From NCBI GenBank assembly GCA_008501825.1, contig QQUA01000023.1:310001-374000 (forward strand): 64,000 bases of DNA, written 5' to 3'. The stretch comes from Planctomycetota bacterium (GTDB taxonomy: Bacteria > Planctomycetota > UBA1135). Every line of letters starts with the position of its first letter. Position 1 is the first letter of the stretch. Made by a program: the position numbers and the translations under genes. The notes under the pieces were generated by a model. It was not told where the DNA came from, made no database searches, and worked only from the letters and a program-made list of their open reading frames with translations. Positions 8,565-16,706 of this stretch are shown in pieces.

Positions 8565-10247
8565 ATGGCGATCGATGCGTGGGCGAATCGACCGGACTGG
8601 GAAGTCCCGGAGCTAAGCTTGTCGCCCTTGGAAGCCCCTGGCGGCGATCGACTTTGGGCTCGTAGAGGGGCCTCTGAACCCCTGGAAGTCGACCCGGCGG
8701 ATTTGCATTTTCGCGGTTTCGAAGAAGAGTATTTGCTGTTCGAATGGCGCGACCACCTGCTTCGATTTCGTTGCGGCACCAAACGGCGGGATCCCTTGAA
8801 AAGCCTGACCAAAGGCATTTTCTTCATGACCCCAGCCCATTGGTTGGCCAAACCGGAAGAAGGCGATCCGGTTCCCGAGTGGGTGGATTTAAAACGCCTG
8901 GTGCAATGCCTACCTTCAGATCGATTGGCTGAATTCCCTCCGGTATTGCGCCATCCACCTTCGGCCTTCTCCCTGACCTTGGGCGTGTTCATGACCCTGG
9001 GAGGCTTTCTTTTGGCGTCCCTTTGCCTCGGCTTGCTGCTGAATCTGGTGATCGAAGCTCAAGACGGCAACCGGAATTGGGGTTCTCTGGTGCAACCCGC
9101 CTTGCTTTCGGCAGGCTTTTTGGCTCTGTTTTTGACCACCATGTGGAAGGGATTCGCCCGCTTTCGGCCCTGCACGACCGGCTGGGAAGGCTATCGCTTT
9201 CGAGGGCCGGCGAAACCCTGGCCGACTTGGATCGACCGTCTAAACATCCAGGACCCTCGAGGCGAGAGCAGCGACTTGCCCGACGCGGTTCGCAAAACCG
9301 CTTCTCTGGCTCCGGTTCAAGCTTGGCGGCCCAGCCACCAAGGCCCCCGGCACTTAGCCTGGATTCAGGCTTTGGCTGGACGGCATATGGCGGGATTGGC
9401 GCCGGCCTCCTTTTCCAGGGAGCGCCAGGAAGGGGCTTGGAGTTTCTACGCCCCCGGCGATCAAATCATGCATTCGGTAATGAGGGCCCTCGCCGGCTTT
9501 TCCACCTCGATTTTCTTGCTGTTGGTCATCGCCTGGTTGCTTTATCTGGGCATGCAATCGGTTCCCGGCTTCGTCCATCAGGAATTGGTGGCTTTCTTCG
9601 TCGCCACCATGCTCGGAGTGTTGCTGGTCACCGGCTTGGTGCCGCTGTATTTCTTCTCCGCAGCCGGCGCCAAGACCTTGGCATTTCGCTTGCTCCCACC
9701 TTTGGATCCCACCCAGTCCACCGATTGGCGATTGCAATTCTGGCGCGGTTCGAAATCGGAAAGCTACGAAGTTCTGCCGCAATGGAAGGTGGAAAAAAAG
9801 GGATTGCGATATCACGCCGAAGCCCCCCTTCTGCCTTGGGACGCCACCTGCAGCCAAGCCAGCATGGCTCAACTGCTCTACGCCTTCGTCCCGTTAGTGA
9901 ATTCCGGCGAGGTCAAGCTTGGCCGCCGGCGGTTTCGCTGGCAGCGGCAAGATCGCGGCTTGCGTTGGCACGATGCTTTAGGAGCCGCTTTGGGTGAAGT
10001 GCAATTGGAAAGTTTCAGCCGCGGCCAGTGGTTGCGAATTCGCATCAGCGGCCTTCCCGGCGGTCCGCGGTTCGCCGATCTACAAACCCCGGGTTTGGCC
10101 TTGGCCTGGCGAGCCTGGTTGCAGGATCATCCGCCCCAAGCTCCCCTTTGGAATCAGCCGCCTGGATCGTCTTCCACTAAAAAAGGCCGGTGGCCGGTGC
10201 CCCTTCCCGCACCGGCCTTGGCTTGGTTCGGCCGTCGAGATCGCTAA
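8565..10247 (+). CDS. Unknown four-segment membrane protein
   Basis: 560 residues that I do not recognise. A soluble N-terminal 130 residues is followed by two hydrophobic segments (about 134-164 and 174-194), a cytoplasmic-looking stretch of about 110 residues, two more hydrophobic segments (about 311-330 and 342-364), and a Trp/Arg-rich C-terminal domain. No catalytic motif is visible. Upstream there is a 170-bp gap shared divergently with the isomerase-like gene. The last 20 codons contain a strong hairpin with an A-run that reads as an intrinsic terminator for the convergent small gene. The two genes overlap tail to tail by four bases. Confidence 0.62.
   Translation: MAIDAWANRPDWEVPELSLSPLEAPGGDRLWARRGASEPLEVDPADLHFRGFEEEYLLFEWRDHLLRFRCGTKRRDPLKSLTKGIFFMTPAHWLAKPEEGDPVPEWVDLKRLVQCLPSDRLAEFPPVLRHPPSAFSLTLGVFMTLGGFLLASLCLGLLLNLVIEAQDGNRNWGSLVQPALLSAGFLALFLTTMWKGFARFRPCTTGWEGYRFRGPAKPWPTWIDRLNIQDPRGESSDLPDAVRKTASLAPVQAWRPSHQGPRHLAWIQALAGRHMAGLAPASFSRERQEGAWSFYAPGDQIMHSVMRALAGFSTSIFLLLVIAWLLYLGMQSVPGFVHQELVAFFVATMLGVLLVTGLVPLYFFSAAGAKTLAFRLLPPLDPTQSTDWRLQFWRGSKSESYEVLPQWKVEKKGLRYHAEAPLLPWDATCSQASMAQLLYAFVPLVNSGEVKLGRRRFRWQRQDRGLRWHDALGAALGEVQLESFSRGQWLRIRISGLPGGPRFADLQTPGLALAWRAWLQDHPPQAPLWNQPPGSSSTKKGRWPVPLPAPALAWFGRRDR
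10178..10219 (-). terminator. Intrinsic terminator of the small membrane protein gene, inside a convergent CDS
   Basis: Read on the minus strand, AAGGCCGGTG (10219-10210) pairs with CACCGGCCTT (10192-10183), and the run of T continues to 10179. A nested alternative stem, GGCCGGTGC (10192-10200) with GCACCGGCC (10209-10217), uses the same bases. It lies 25 bases past the stop codon of the 93-residue gene, as expected for a rho-independent terminator. It is embedded in the last codons of the plus-strand gene. Confidence 0.62.
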
Positions 10248-10525
10248 CGGGCTGGTTCTTCTTGGCCTTCTTGGCCATCCAGCACACGCTTTTCAATTTG
10301 TTCCACCCCCTGCTGGATGGAATTCTTGGTTTCTTCCGGACCGCGCAAGAAGTAGGAAAGCAAGATGGCGGCGATCAGCAGGACGATGACGATCAGGAAG
10401 ATTTTTACCGCGCTCTTCAGGATGTAGAGCAAGACGGCAAGGGCGATCAGGCCGATCACCACGGTAAGGATCGGAGCGGCCTGATATTGGCTCACGACCC
10501 AATCGAGTAGAGGCGGCATGGACAT
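10244..10525 (-). CDS. Small two-segment membrane protein
   Basis: 93 residues. Two adjacent hydrophobic stretches (about 18-38 and 40-61: APILTVVIGLIALAVLLYIL, then IFLIVIVLLIAAILLSYFL) are followed by a charged soluble tail (KNSIQQGVEQIEKRVLDGQE). It looks like a helical hairpin with a cytoplasmic amphipathic tail, comparable in layout to many small envelope proteins of unknown role. ATG at 10525 and a second in-frame ATG at 10519 are both possible starts. It sits 17 bases downstream of the secreted esterase gene on the same strand, so it may be co-transcribed with it. Confidence 0.68.
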   Translation of the reverse strand: MSMPPLLDWVVSQYQAAPILTVVIGLIALAVLLYILKSAVKIFLIVIVLLIAAILLSYFLRGPEETKNSIQQGVEQIEKRVLDGQEGQEEPAR

Positions 10526-10542
10526 GGCTTATGAACCGATTT

Positions 10543-11757
10543 CTAGCGGATCAGGAAGGGTTCGGGTCCGCCCTGATCGTGCCGAATGCCGATGCGCAAG
10601 GTGGCGCTGATCGGATCCCACTGGGAATCGGGCCAGGGCAGGCCGTTTCGCTCCACAGTATAGGTCCGCGACGGATCCAGCTCGGTCAGCTCGAGGTTGA
10701 GATCAGCGTCCAAAAAGACCACCAATTCCAGGTCTTGCTGGACATCCAAGCCGCTCCGGCTCATGGCCAAGTCCAAATCCCGGACGTTGTTCAATTGCAT
10801 CCGCAGATCGTTTTCGAAGCTGCGGGCAGCCAGGTTGACGATTCGCCAAGCCGGATCGGCGGCGCCCTCCAACTCCAGCCAGTAGTAGGCTTGATCTTCA
10901 TCGGTCTGAACCGCCAGCACTTGCGGCTCCGGCTGCCGCTGAAACTGGCCCAGCCAATCCAAGGTCATGGCATGCTCACCGGGGAAAAGGAAGTGAGCGC
11001 CGTTGTTCCAGTAGATGCCGGCGAAGTGTTGCGGTTGAAAGCGCTCGATTTCGGCGGCCAAATCACTGGAATGGTGAGGCAAAACGATGAAATCGAAGCG
11101 TCCTTGCCCAATGACAAAGGGCAGGCTGCGTAAATTCCGGGCATAAAACAAGCTTGAGCGCCGTTCGTACTCCCAAGGGAATTGAGCCGGCCCCCCACCG
11201 ATTTCGGCTTCCATGTTGGGTCGAAAATTGCCGAACCAGAGTTCCTGATAGGCGGCGGCCAAGTCGCTGGGGCCGAACCATTCGGCGGCGGCGGCGAAGC
11301 GATCGGGAAACTTGGCGGCGATGATGGTGGTGGCCATGCCGCCCATGGAACCGCCGGTGAGGTAGACCCGATCGGAATCCACCATCCAATGGGTTTGGAC
11401 GTACTCCAGTAAATCCAAAACATCCCGTTGGGCGGCGCGAGCAGCAAGCGAATTCATGCCGGTGGGATCCATTTCCCCGTGAGTGTCCGGGGAGGCCACC
11501 AACCAACCTCGAGCATTGGCCGGTCCGTCGTAACCGCGCAAACCGTCCCAGGCGTTTCCGCCCATGCCGTGAAGGGTAATGACCAGAGGAACCGCTTGGC
11601 CTTGGTAGCTCGCCGGCTCCATCACCACGGAACGGGTGACCACCCCGTCGTATGAAGACGGCAAGAACAATTCGTGGTAAGTCTGTGCTTGAAGCTCGCT
11701 TAGGAGCGAACTGCATGCCAGGATGAAGATCGCAGGAAGAAAGGATCGTTGGCGCAT
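10543..11757 (-). CDS. Secreted alpha/beta-hydrolase (esterase / PHB-depolymerase-like)
   Basis: 404 residues from the ATG at 11757, preceded by a clear GGAGG seven bases upstream on the minus strand; the frame extends further but the Shine-Dalgarno decides the start. A signal peptide is present (FLPAIFILACSSLLSELQAQ, cleavage after AQ). The hydrolase core shows VPLVITLHGMGGNAWDG (oxyanion HGxGG) and LTGGSMGGMATTIIA with the nucleophilic serine. A candidate catalytic His is in YWNNGAHFLFPGEHAM. A C-terminal beta domain of about 120 residues resembles an accessory or binding module. It is probably exported and acts on a polymeric or esterified substrate. It is followed by a small membrane protein gene. 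Confidence 0.82.
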   Translation of the reverse strand: MRQRSFLPAIFILACSSLLSELQAQTYHELFLPSSYDGVVTRSVVMEPASYQGQAVPLVITLHGMGGNAWDGLRGYDGPANARGWLVASPDTHGEMDPTGMNSLAARAAQRDVLDLLEYVQTHWMVDSDRVYLTGGSMGGMATTIIAAKFPDRFAAAAEWFGPSDLAAAYQELWFGNFRPNMEAEIGGGPAQFPWEYERRSSLFYARNLRSLPFVIGQGRFDFIVLPHHSSDLAAEIERFQPQHFAGIYWNNGAHFLFPGEHAMTLDWLGQFQRQPEPQVLAVQTDEDQAYYWLELEGAADPAWRIVNLAARSFENDLRMQLNNVRDLDLAMSRSGLDVQQDLELVVFLDADLNLELTELDPSRTYTVERNGLPWPDSQWDPISATLRIGIRHDQGGPEPFLIR

Positions 11758-11856
11758 GAGGGAACCTCCGGTTAAGCTTATCAAAGGTACCAGCGCTATG
11801 GGTAGCATATACAACAATGCATCACTCAAGAGTCCCGGCGATCCTCTTTCTTGACA

Positions 11857-12942
11857 ATGGCCTCACAAACGCCTAAATCCACAAATAATCAAGCGAGAGT
11901 ATTCTCCAAATTACTCCGCTTTCAAAAGAATAACCAATTCACCGAATGCTTGTTTAAATCTGGCCGTTGCAGTGGAAAAGTTGTCAAGTGCCATTCCCTC
12001 CAAAACTCCAGGTTCCTTGAGGAAATTAGCGAGGAGGGTCATGTGTATATGCCGAAATCAAACCAAAATGGAATTGTGAAGTTAACAAAAGTAGGCAGAA
12101 AACAAGCCACAATTTTTTCAGGTTTCTGCAATTATCACGACAACGATACTTTCGAAGAAATTGAAAATGTCAACTTCAATGAGATCGACTGGGATAATCC
12201 TCGCACCTTACTGCTATATTCTCTTAGAGCCATATCTCGAGAGAATTGGGCAAAGAAAAGTGGGATCTCATTTCTGTCAAAAATCGACAGCTGCATTCGA
12301 AAAGATGACAGTGAAAGTCTAAAAGAAACCTACAATGATGACCATATTTCAATTAAGGATTTTTCCCCTTACTGGACAGCCCATGGACGCCAGCATTTGA
12401 AAGGGCTCAAAAAGTTGGTGTCTCGGATCAACAAGATCTTCGAGTCCATAAGAACTATCCTCCGCAACGGTAAAAAATTCCACCTTTGGCAAACAAAAAA
12501 GTACCTTCTCAATTGCAAACCTCTTTCAGGCGCAGCATCCGTGTTTTCACCCCAGAAGACACCGAACGGGTCGCATATTCAGAAATTGAATCTTAAGTCA
12601 GAGGTAGCAGACATCATTATCAACATTCTTCCTTTACCTAGCGAACACCTCATCATGCTAACATATCACAAAAATCATAAAGAGAAGTTGCTTCCTCTGT
12701 TCGATGAATTAGACAGTCTGGACAGCGATAAACAAGAGATTATTTTTTCAAAAATCCTCATCATGCACTGTGAAAACATGGTTCTTTCGCCCCGGATAGT
12801 AGAATGCTGGAATGACCGAACGCGGAGGGAATTTGACAATTGTTTTGATCAAACAATTACTTCGGAGGTCGACTTCGACAAGATTCCCAACATCAACCTC
12901 TTCCGCATTGATGGAAACTATCCACAGGCTCAACCCGAATGA
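11857..12942 (+). CDS. AT-rich gene for an unknown protein with a Cys/His cluster (HNH/treble-clef-like)
   Basis: 361 residues from the ATG at 11857; a TTG two codons earlier is also in frame. The N-terminal third carries CSGKVVKCHSLQNSRFL, then EEGHVYMPK, then ATIFSGFCNYHDNDTFEEIE. The C-CHS ... C-x2-HD spacing looks like a treble-clef zinc site related to HNH nucleases, though the canonical central Asn and second His-Asn pair are not clear. The rest is helical and rich in Lys, Asn and Ile. Base composition is strikingly AT-rich compared with both neighbours, with many A- and T-ending codons, which points to recent transfer. No partner gene of similar composition is adjacent. Proteins with this pattern are usually annotated hypothetical; a nuclease or defence role is only a possibility. 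Confidence 0.6.
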   Translation: MASQTPKSTNNQARVFSKLLRFQKNNQFTECLFKSGRCSGKVVKCHSLQNSRFLEEISEEGHVYMPKSNQNGIVKLTKVGRKQATIFSGFCNYHDNDTFEEIENVNFNEIDWDNPRTLLLYSLRAISRENWAKKSGISFLSKIDSCIRKDDSESLKETYNDDHISIKDFSPYWTAHGRQHLKGLKKLVSRINKIFESIRTILRNGKKFHLWQTKKYLLNCKPLSGAASVFSPQKTPNGSHIQKLNLKSEVADIIINILPLPSEHLIMLTYHKNHKEKLLPLFDELDSLDSDKQEIIFSKILIMHCENMVLSPRIVECWNDRTRREFDNCFDQTITSEVDFDKIPNINLFRIDGNYPQAQPE

Positions 12943-13069
12943 CGTGTCGTTTGACTGGAAGAATAATACATGGTTACCTTCCCATCTGTGAAACAGATTG
13001 ACTACTAGATAAATCTTGCATGCTCAATTTTCAATTCTAGCTTATTACAGGTTGGCATACAATGGCAGT

Positions 13070-14521
13070 GTGAAGAAGCACAGCTTAGTTCAAAGCTTCG
13101 CCTGGGAACTTGCCGCAACCCCAGCCCTTTGCCTTGCTTTTCTATTCCCCGCCAATCTATTGGCCCAAGAGCCGCCTGCGGTACACATGGCGAATGGGAT
13201 CAAGATTGGAGAGGTTTCCAGTACCACGGCCATTTTGTGGACACGCCTCACTCAATTCCCTGAACGAAAAATCGATGGAAAACCGTTTCCAAGTCGGCGC
13301 AAGCGAAAATTCGAGACTCCCAAATCATTCGATCTGAGCGAAATGGAGGGCTCTGTTCCGGGGTCGCCAGGGGAAGTCCGCATCCTTTATTGGCCGGCTC
13401 GAGATGAATCGAAAAAGAAATCCACCCCATGGCTGGCAGTGGACTTGAACCAGGATTTCACTCGCTCTTTTACCCTCAAGAACCTTGCACCCGGAACCCG
13501 TTATTCCCTGCAGGCGGAAGGGCGTCCGCTCGGAAGTTCCGACGCCAGTAGCCGAGTTGAAGGAGGTTTTTTTACTGCTCCCTCGGCAGACACGGAAGCC
13601 CCCATTCGCTTTGCCATCGTCACCGGCCAGGAATATGCAAGGCGAGATTCTCCCTTCGGCCACAAAATCTATCCAGTCATGCAAAAACTGAATTTGCATT
13701 TTTTCGTGCACACCGGAGATATCGAATACTACGACAAACCCGATCCCTACGCCGACACCATCGAACTGGCCAGGTTCAAATGGAATCGGATCTACGCCAT
13801 GCCCTACCAGCGTTCTTTTCACAACCTTACTGCCAGTTATTTCATGAAAGACGATCATGACACGCTGAAAAATGACTGCTGGCCGGGCCAAAGCTATGGC
13901 GACCTTCGCTGGGAACAGGGGCTTGCCTTGTTTCGGGAACAAGTTCCCATGAGCGAACAAAGTTATCGAACCTTTCGCTGGGGCAAGGATCTGCAGATTT
14001 GGTTGATGGAAGGTCGAGATTTCCGAAGTCCCAACACGATGCCCGCCGGACCGGAGAAAACCATTTGGGGTAAAGCTCAAAAACAGTGGTTCTTTGACAC
14101 GGTGAGCCAATCGGATGCCACCTTCCGGATCGTGATCAGTCCAACCCCGATCCTAGGGCCGGATCGGAGCCATAAGAACGACAATCATTCCAACCGTGGC
14201 TTTCGTCATGAGGGACAACAAATCCGGACCTTCCTTGGAAAGCAAAAGAACACTCTAGTTCTTTGCGGAGACCGTCATTGGCAATACGTTTCCAAAGACC
14301 CAGAAACTGGAGTTCGAGAATATTCCTGCGGTCCGACATCCGACGCCCACGCCGGTGGATTCAAGGAAAGCCAACGATCTCCAATGCACCAATACTTGAA
14401 AGTCAGGGGAGGATTTCTCGCCGTATCCATCGAAAGGGTGGAGGGAATTCCCCAAGTGGCATTAACTCACTACGGAGTCGACGGCTCCATTTATCACCAA
14501 GACGTTCTTCAAGCGGACTAA
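13070..14521 (+). CDS. Secreted PhoD-like phosphatase
   Basis: 483 residues from the GTG at 13070, which places a signal peptide at the start (about 32 residues, hydrophobic core ATPALCLAFLFPANLLA, cleavage after AQ); a TTG at 13016 is in frame but adds 18 residues before the Lys-Lys of the signal. The PhoD N-domain begins with GEVSSTTAILWTRL. Metallophosphatase motifs follow: HTGDIEYYDKPDPYA, MKDDHDTLKND and LCGDRHWQYV. PhoD enzymes are Ca2+/Fe3+ phosphodi/monoesterases that release phosphate from organic esters outside the cytoplasm. The GC content rises from the AT-rich upstream gene back to the chromosomal level along this gene. Confidence 0.85.
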   Translation: MKKHSLVQSFAWELAATPALCLAFLFPANLLAQEPPAVHMANGIKIGEVSSTTAILWTRLTQFPERKIDGKPFPSRRKRKFETPKSFDLSEMEGSVPGSPGEVRILYWPARDESKKKSTPWLAVDLNQDFTRSFTLKNLAPGTRYSLQAEGRPLGSSDASSRVEGGFFTAPSADTEAPIRFAIVTGQEYARRDSPFGHKIYPVMQKLNLHFFVHTGDIEYYDKPDPYADTIELARFKWNRIYAMPYQRSFHNLTASYFMKDDHDTLKNDCWPGQSYGDLRWEQGLALFREQVPMSEQSYRTFRWGKDLQIWLMEGRDFRSPNTMPAGPEKTIWGKAQKQWFFDTVSQSDATFRIVISPTPILGPDRSHKNDNHSNRGFRHEGQQIRTFLGKQKNTLVLCGDRHWQYVSKDPETGVREYSCGPTSDAHAGGFKESQRSPMHQYLKVRGGFLAVSIERVEGIPQVALTHYGVDGSIYHQDVLQAD

Positions 14522-14636
14522 ACACAGGGCCCAGCCTGGATCCACCAATTTTCGAAACACGTCCAGTTTGCGCTAAGCTCGAAATGGCTTTCCATGGAAA
14601 GCCCACCCCCTCACCCCTTTTTTTGGAGATGGAAAC

Positions 14637-15962
14637 GTGGAAATTGGAACCAAGCTTGTGCTCAGCTCGATTCTGAGCCTGACTCTGGCTGCCGAGCTTT
14701 CGGCGCAAAATTGCCAGAACACCTCGGTCGGTTTTACTCCCCTCAACGATTTGGGAGCCGGCCTTTACCAGGGATTCCCTGGAGGTTTGTACCCCGGCGG
14801 GCTGAACCAACGTCCTGCCGGCCACGAAGCTGCCGGATTGGTCGAAATGCAGCAAGTCGTCCCGCGCGATGGTTCCGGCCAAGCGGACGCCTTAAACGGG
14901 CGCATTGTGTTGCTCTCCATTGGCATGTCCAATACGCGGCAGGAATTTGGAGCTTTCGCCAACCTCGCTGACGGCGACGGCGAGATCAACGATCAAGTCA
15001 TCCTTTTCAACGGTGCCCAAGGTGGTTGGACTGCCGATGAAATCGCGGACCCTCAAGCCTCGTTTTGGAGCAACATCGAAAGCAACCTCCAGCAAGCCGG
15101 CTTGACGCCGTTGCAAGTGCAGGCTGTGTGGTTCAAGGAGGCCTACAGCAATCCTCAAGGAAGTTTCCCGCAACACGCCCAAAGCCTACAAACAGATTTC
15201 ATGACCATCATGAACGTATTGAGGGATAAATATCCGAATCTCCGGCTATGTTATTGCGCCAGTCGCATATACGCCGGTTATGCCACCGGGAATCTGAACC
15301 CCGAGCCTTACGCATACGAATCCGGTTTTTCGGTGAAATGGTTGATCGAAGAACAATTGAACGGCAATCCACAATTGAATTTCGATCCCAATTTGGGCCC
15401 TGTGGAAGCGCCGTGGATTGCCTGGGGCCCCTATCTTTGGGCCGACGGCTTGACCCCGCGGAGCGACGGTTTGATTTGGGAATGCCAGGATTTCCAAGCT
15501 GACGGCACCCATCCTTCCGCCGACTTCGGGGCTCCCAAAGTCGCCGCCCAATTGATGGCTTTCTTCAAGCAGGATTCAACCACCGCAGCTTGGTTTCTCG
15601 GCGACGGTGGCGGCGGGGAGGTTCTGTTATTGAGTCAAAGGCCGCTTCGAAGAGGCAGGCAAACCGAAATGAGGGTACGGATGGCGCAGCCGGGCGAAAC
15701 CATTTACTTCCTCTATAGCTTGACTGGAACCGGGCAGGGCCCTTGCCCAGCCACTCTCGGCGGCCTTTGCTTGGACTTGCTGGCTCCGATTGAAATTGTT
15801 GGCAACGCCGCGGCAGATCAAAACGGTGAAGCCACCTTGAGCTTCGACATTCCTGCGGATGCGCCGTTGATCGACGTTCACACCCAAGCGGTGGCACAAC
15901 GGGGTCCTGGTGGCGACGATTCGGTGAAAAGCAATGCTTTGACTGCACCGATCTTGCCATAG
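14637..15962 (+). CDS. Secreted SGNH-like hydrolase with shared C-terminal domain
   Basis: 441 residues starting at a GTG (14637) with GGAG about ten bases before it. The signal peptide is TKLVLSSILSLTLAAELSAQ. The catalytic half has SGNH-like blocks: VLLSIGMSNTRQEF (block I serine), FNGAQGG (block II glycine), and QADGTHPSADFG at the end (Asp and His of block V). About 112 C-terminal residues (15627-15962) form a separate beta domain: PGETIYFLYSLTGTGQGPCP, then LIDVHTQAVAQRGP, ending ALTAPILP. The same domain ends the PD40 protein at 33518-33844. It may be a sorting or surface-attachment domain; that is inference. It is followed by a perfect 13-bp hairpin. Confidence 0.72.
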   Translation: MEIGTKLVLSSILSLTLAAELSAQNCQNTSVGFTPLNDLGAGLYQGFPGGLYPGGLNQRPAGHEAAGLVEMQQVVPRDGSGQADALNGRIVLLSIGMSNTRQEFGAFANLADGDGEINDQVILFNGAQGGWTADEIADPQASFWSNIESNLQQAGLTPLQVQAVWFKEAYSNPQGSFPQHAQSLQTDFMTIMNVLRDKYPNLRLCYCASRIYAGYATGNLNPEPYAYESGFSVKWLIEEQLNGNPQLNFDPNLGPVEAPWIAWGPYLWADGLTPRSDGLIWECQDFQADGTHPSADFGAPKVAAQLMAFFKQDSTTAAWFLGDGGGGEVLLLSQRPLRRGRQTEMRVRMAQPGETIYFLYSLTGTGQGPCPATLGGLCLDLLAPIEIVGNAAADQNGEATLSFDIPADAPLIDVHTQAVAQRGPGGDDSVKSNALTAPILP

Positions 15963-15974
15963 TCTTCCAACCTT

Positions 15975-16005
15975 GGGCTCCGCCGGCAATGGGCCGGCGG
16001 AGCCC
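15975..16005. terminator. Perfect 13-bp hairpin between convergent genes
   Basis: GGGCTCCGCCGGC (15975-15987) pairs exactly with GCCGGCGGAGCCC (15993-16005) over a five-base loop. It lies in the 53-bp gap between the convergent SGNH-like and NTF2-like genes. Neither side has a long T-run, so it may serve both strands as a weak or factor-assisted terminator, or protect the 3' ends. Confidence 0.6.
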
Positions 16006-16015
16006 CAAACGTGGC

Positions 16016-16612
16016 TTAGGGCTTCTTCCCTTCTTGCTGGTGGAAGGTGGCCGGGATCGGCTTGCCCGGTCGTTCATATTCGGTGGTAATCGAGGCGATC
16101 CACCAGCGGCCGTCGTAACGGTAAAGCTGCAAGCTGTCGACCCCTCGCCCAAGCGGTTGCTCCGCTTTGGGGTCGAAGCGAACTTCAAAGACCACCATGG
16201 CATGAGCCAAACTCCCGAAACGGGAGATTTCCACCCGGCCGACCTTTTCATGGAAGCCGGAGGTTTTCATCGGGCTTCGTTCGATGTCGTCTTTGAACAA
16301 TTGAATGAATTCATCCACCGACAAGGTCATCGGTTTGGAACCGCCACGAGGCGGCTGCACGAAAATCGCCTTCGGCCCCATCATGGATTTGAGCCGCTGC
16401 CAATTCGGTTCGGTTCCCGCTGGGAAGGAAACTGCCTGGTAGAGAGCCTGGACCAACGCTTCCACCGTGGCGAACTCGGAAGTCGCCGGCGGGGTAGCCG
16501 CCTTGGCCACGGCGGGCTCCTGCGGAAATTCGGTTTCCTCTCCTGCGATGGCGAAACAGGGCAGAGTCAGAGCCAACAAGCCGAATGTGATGGGGTGGGT
16601 CCAAAGCTTCAT
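16016..16612 (-). CDS. Secreted NTF2/SnoaL-like protein
   Basis: 198 residues with a signal peptide (HPITFGLLALTLPCFAIAG). The mature part is a single NTF2-like cone: ATVEALVQALYQAVSFPAG, then MTLSVDEFIQLFKDDI, HAMVVFEVRF, and YRYDGRWWIASITTEYE at the C-terminus, where the W-x-I-x-S strand is characteristic. Such exported domains usually bind small molecules; no enzyme is implied. It lies downstream of the SDR operon on the same strand but is now separated from it by an insertion sequence, and the IS left end is 67 bases from its start codon. Confidence 0.72.
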   Translation of the reverse strand: MKLWTHPITFGLLALTLPCFAIAGEETEFPQEPAVAKAATPPATSEFATVEALVQALYQAVSFPAGTEPNWQRLKSMMGPKAIFVQPPRGGSKPMTLSVDEFIQLFKDDIERSPMKTSGFHEKVGRVEISRFGSLAHAMVVFEVRFDPKAEQPLGRGVDSLQLYRYDGRWWIASITTEYERPGKPIPATFHQQEGKKP

Positions 16613-16679
16613 GAGGATTCTCCTGAAACGCAGGTGGCGTTCCGAGTCTTGTTACGAGGCAGTCATGAATCGGCTTGCC

Positions 16680-16706
16680 CTGAAACTGGCACAAACTATT
16701 GGAGGT
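16680..16706 (+). repeat. Left terminal inverted repeat of the IS
   Basis: 27 bases matching the reverse complement of 17805-17831 at 25 of 27 positions; the mismatches are at repeat positions 18 and 20. It contains the TAG stop codon (minus strand, 16696-16698) of the transposase. Confidence 0.88.
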
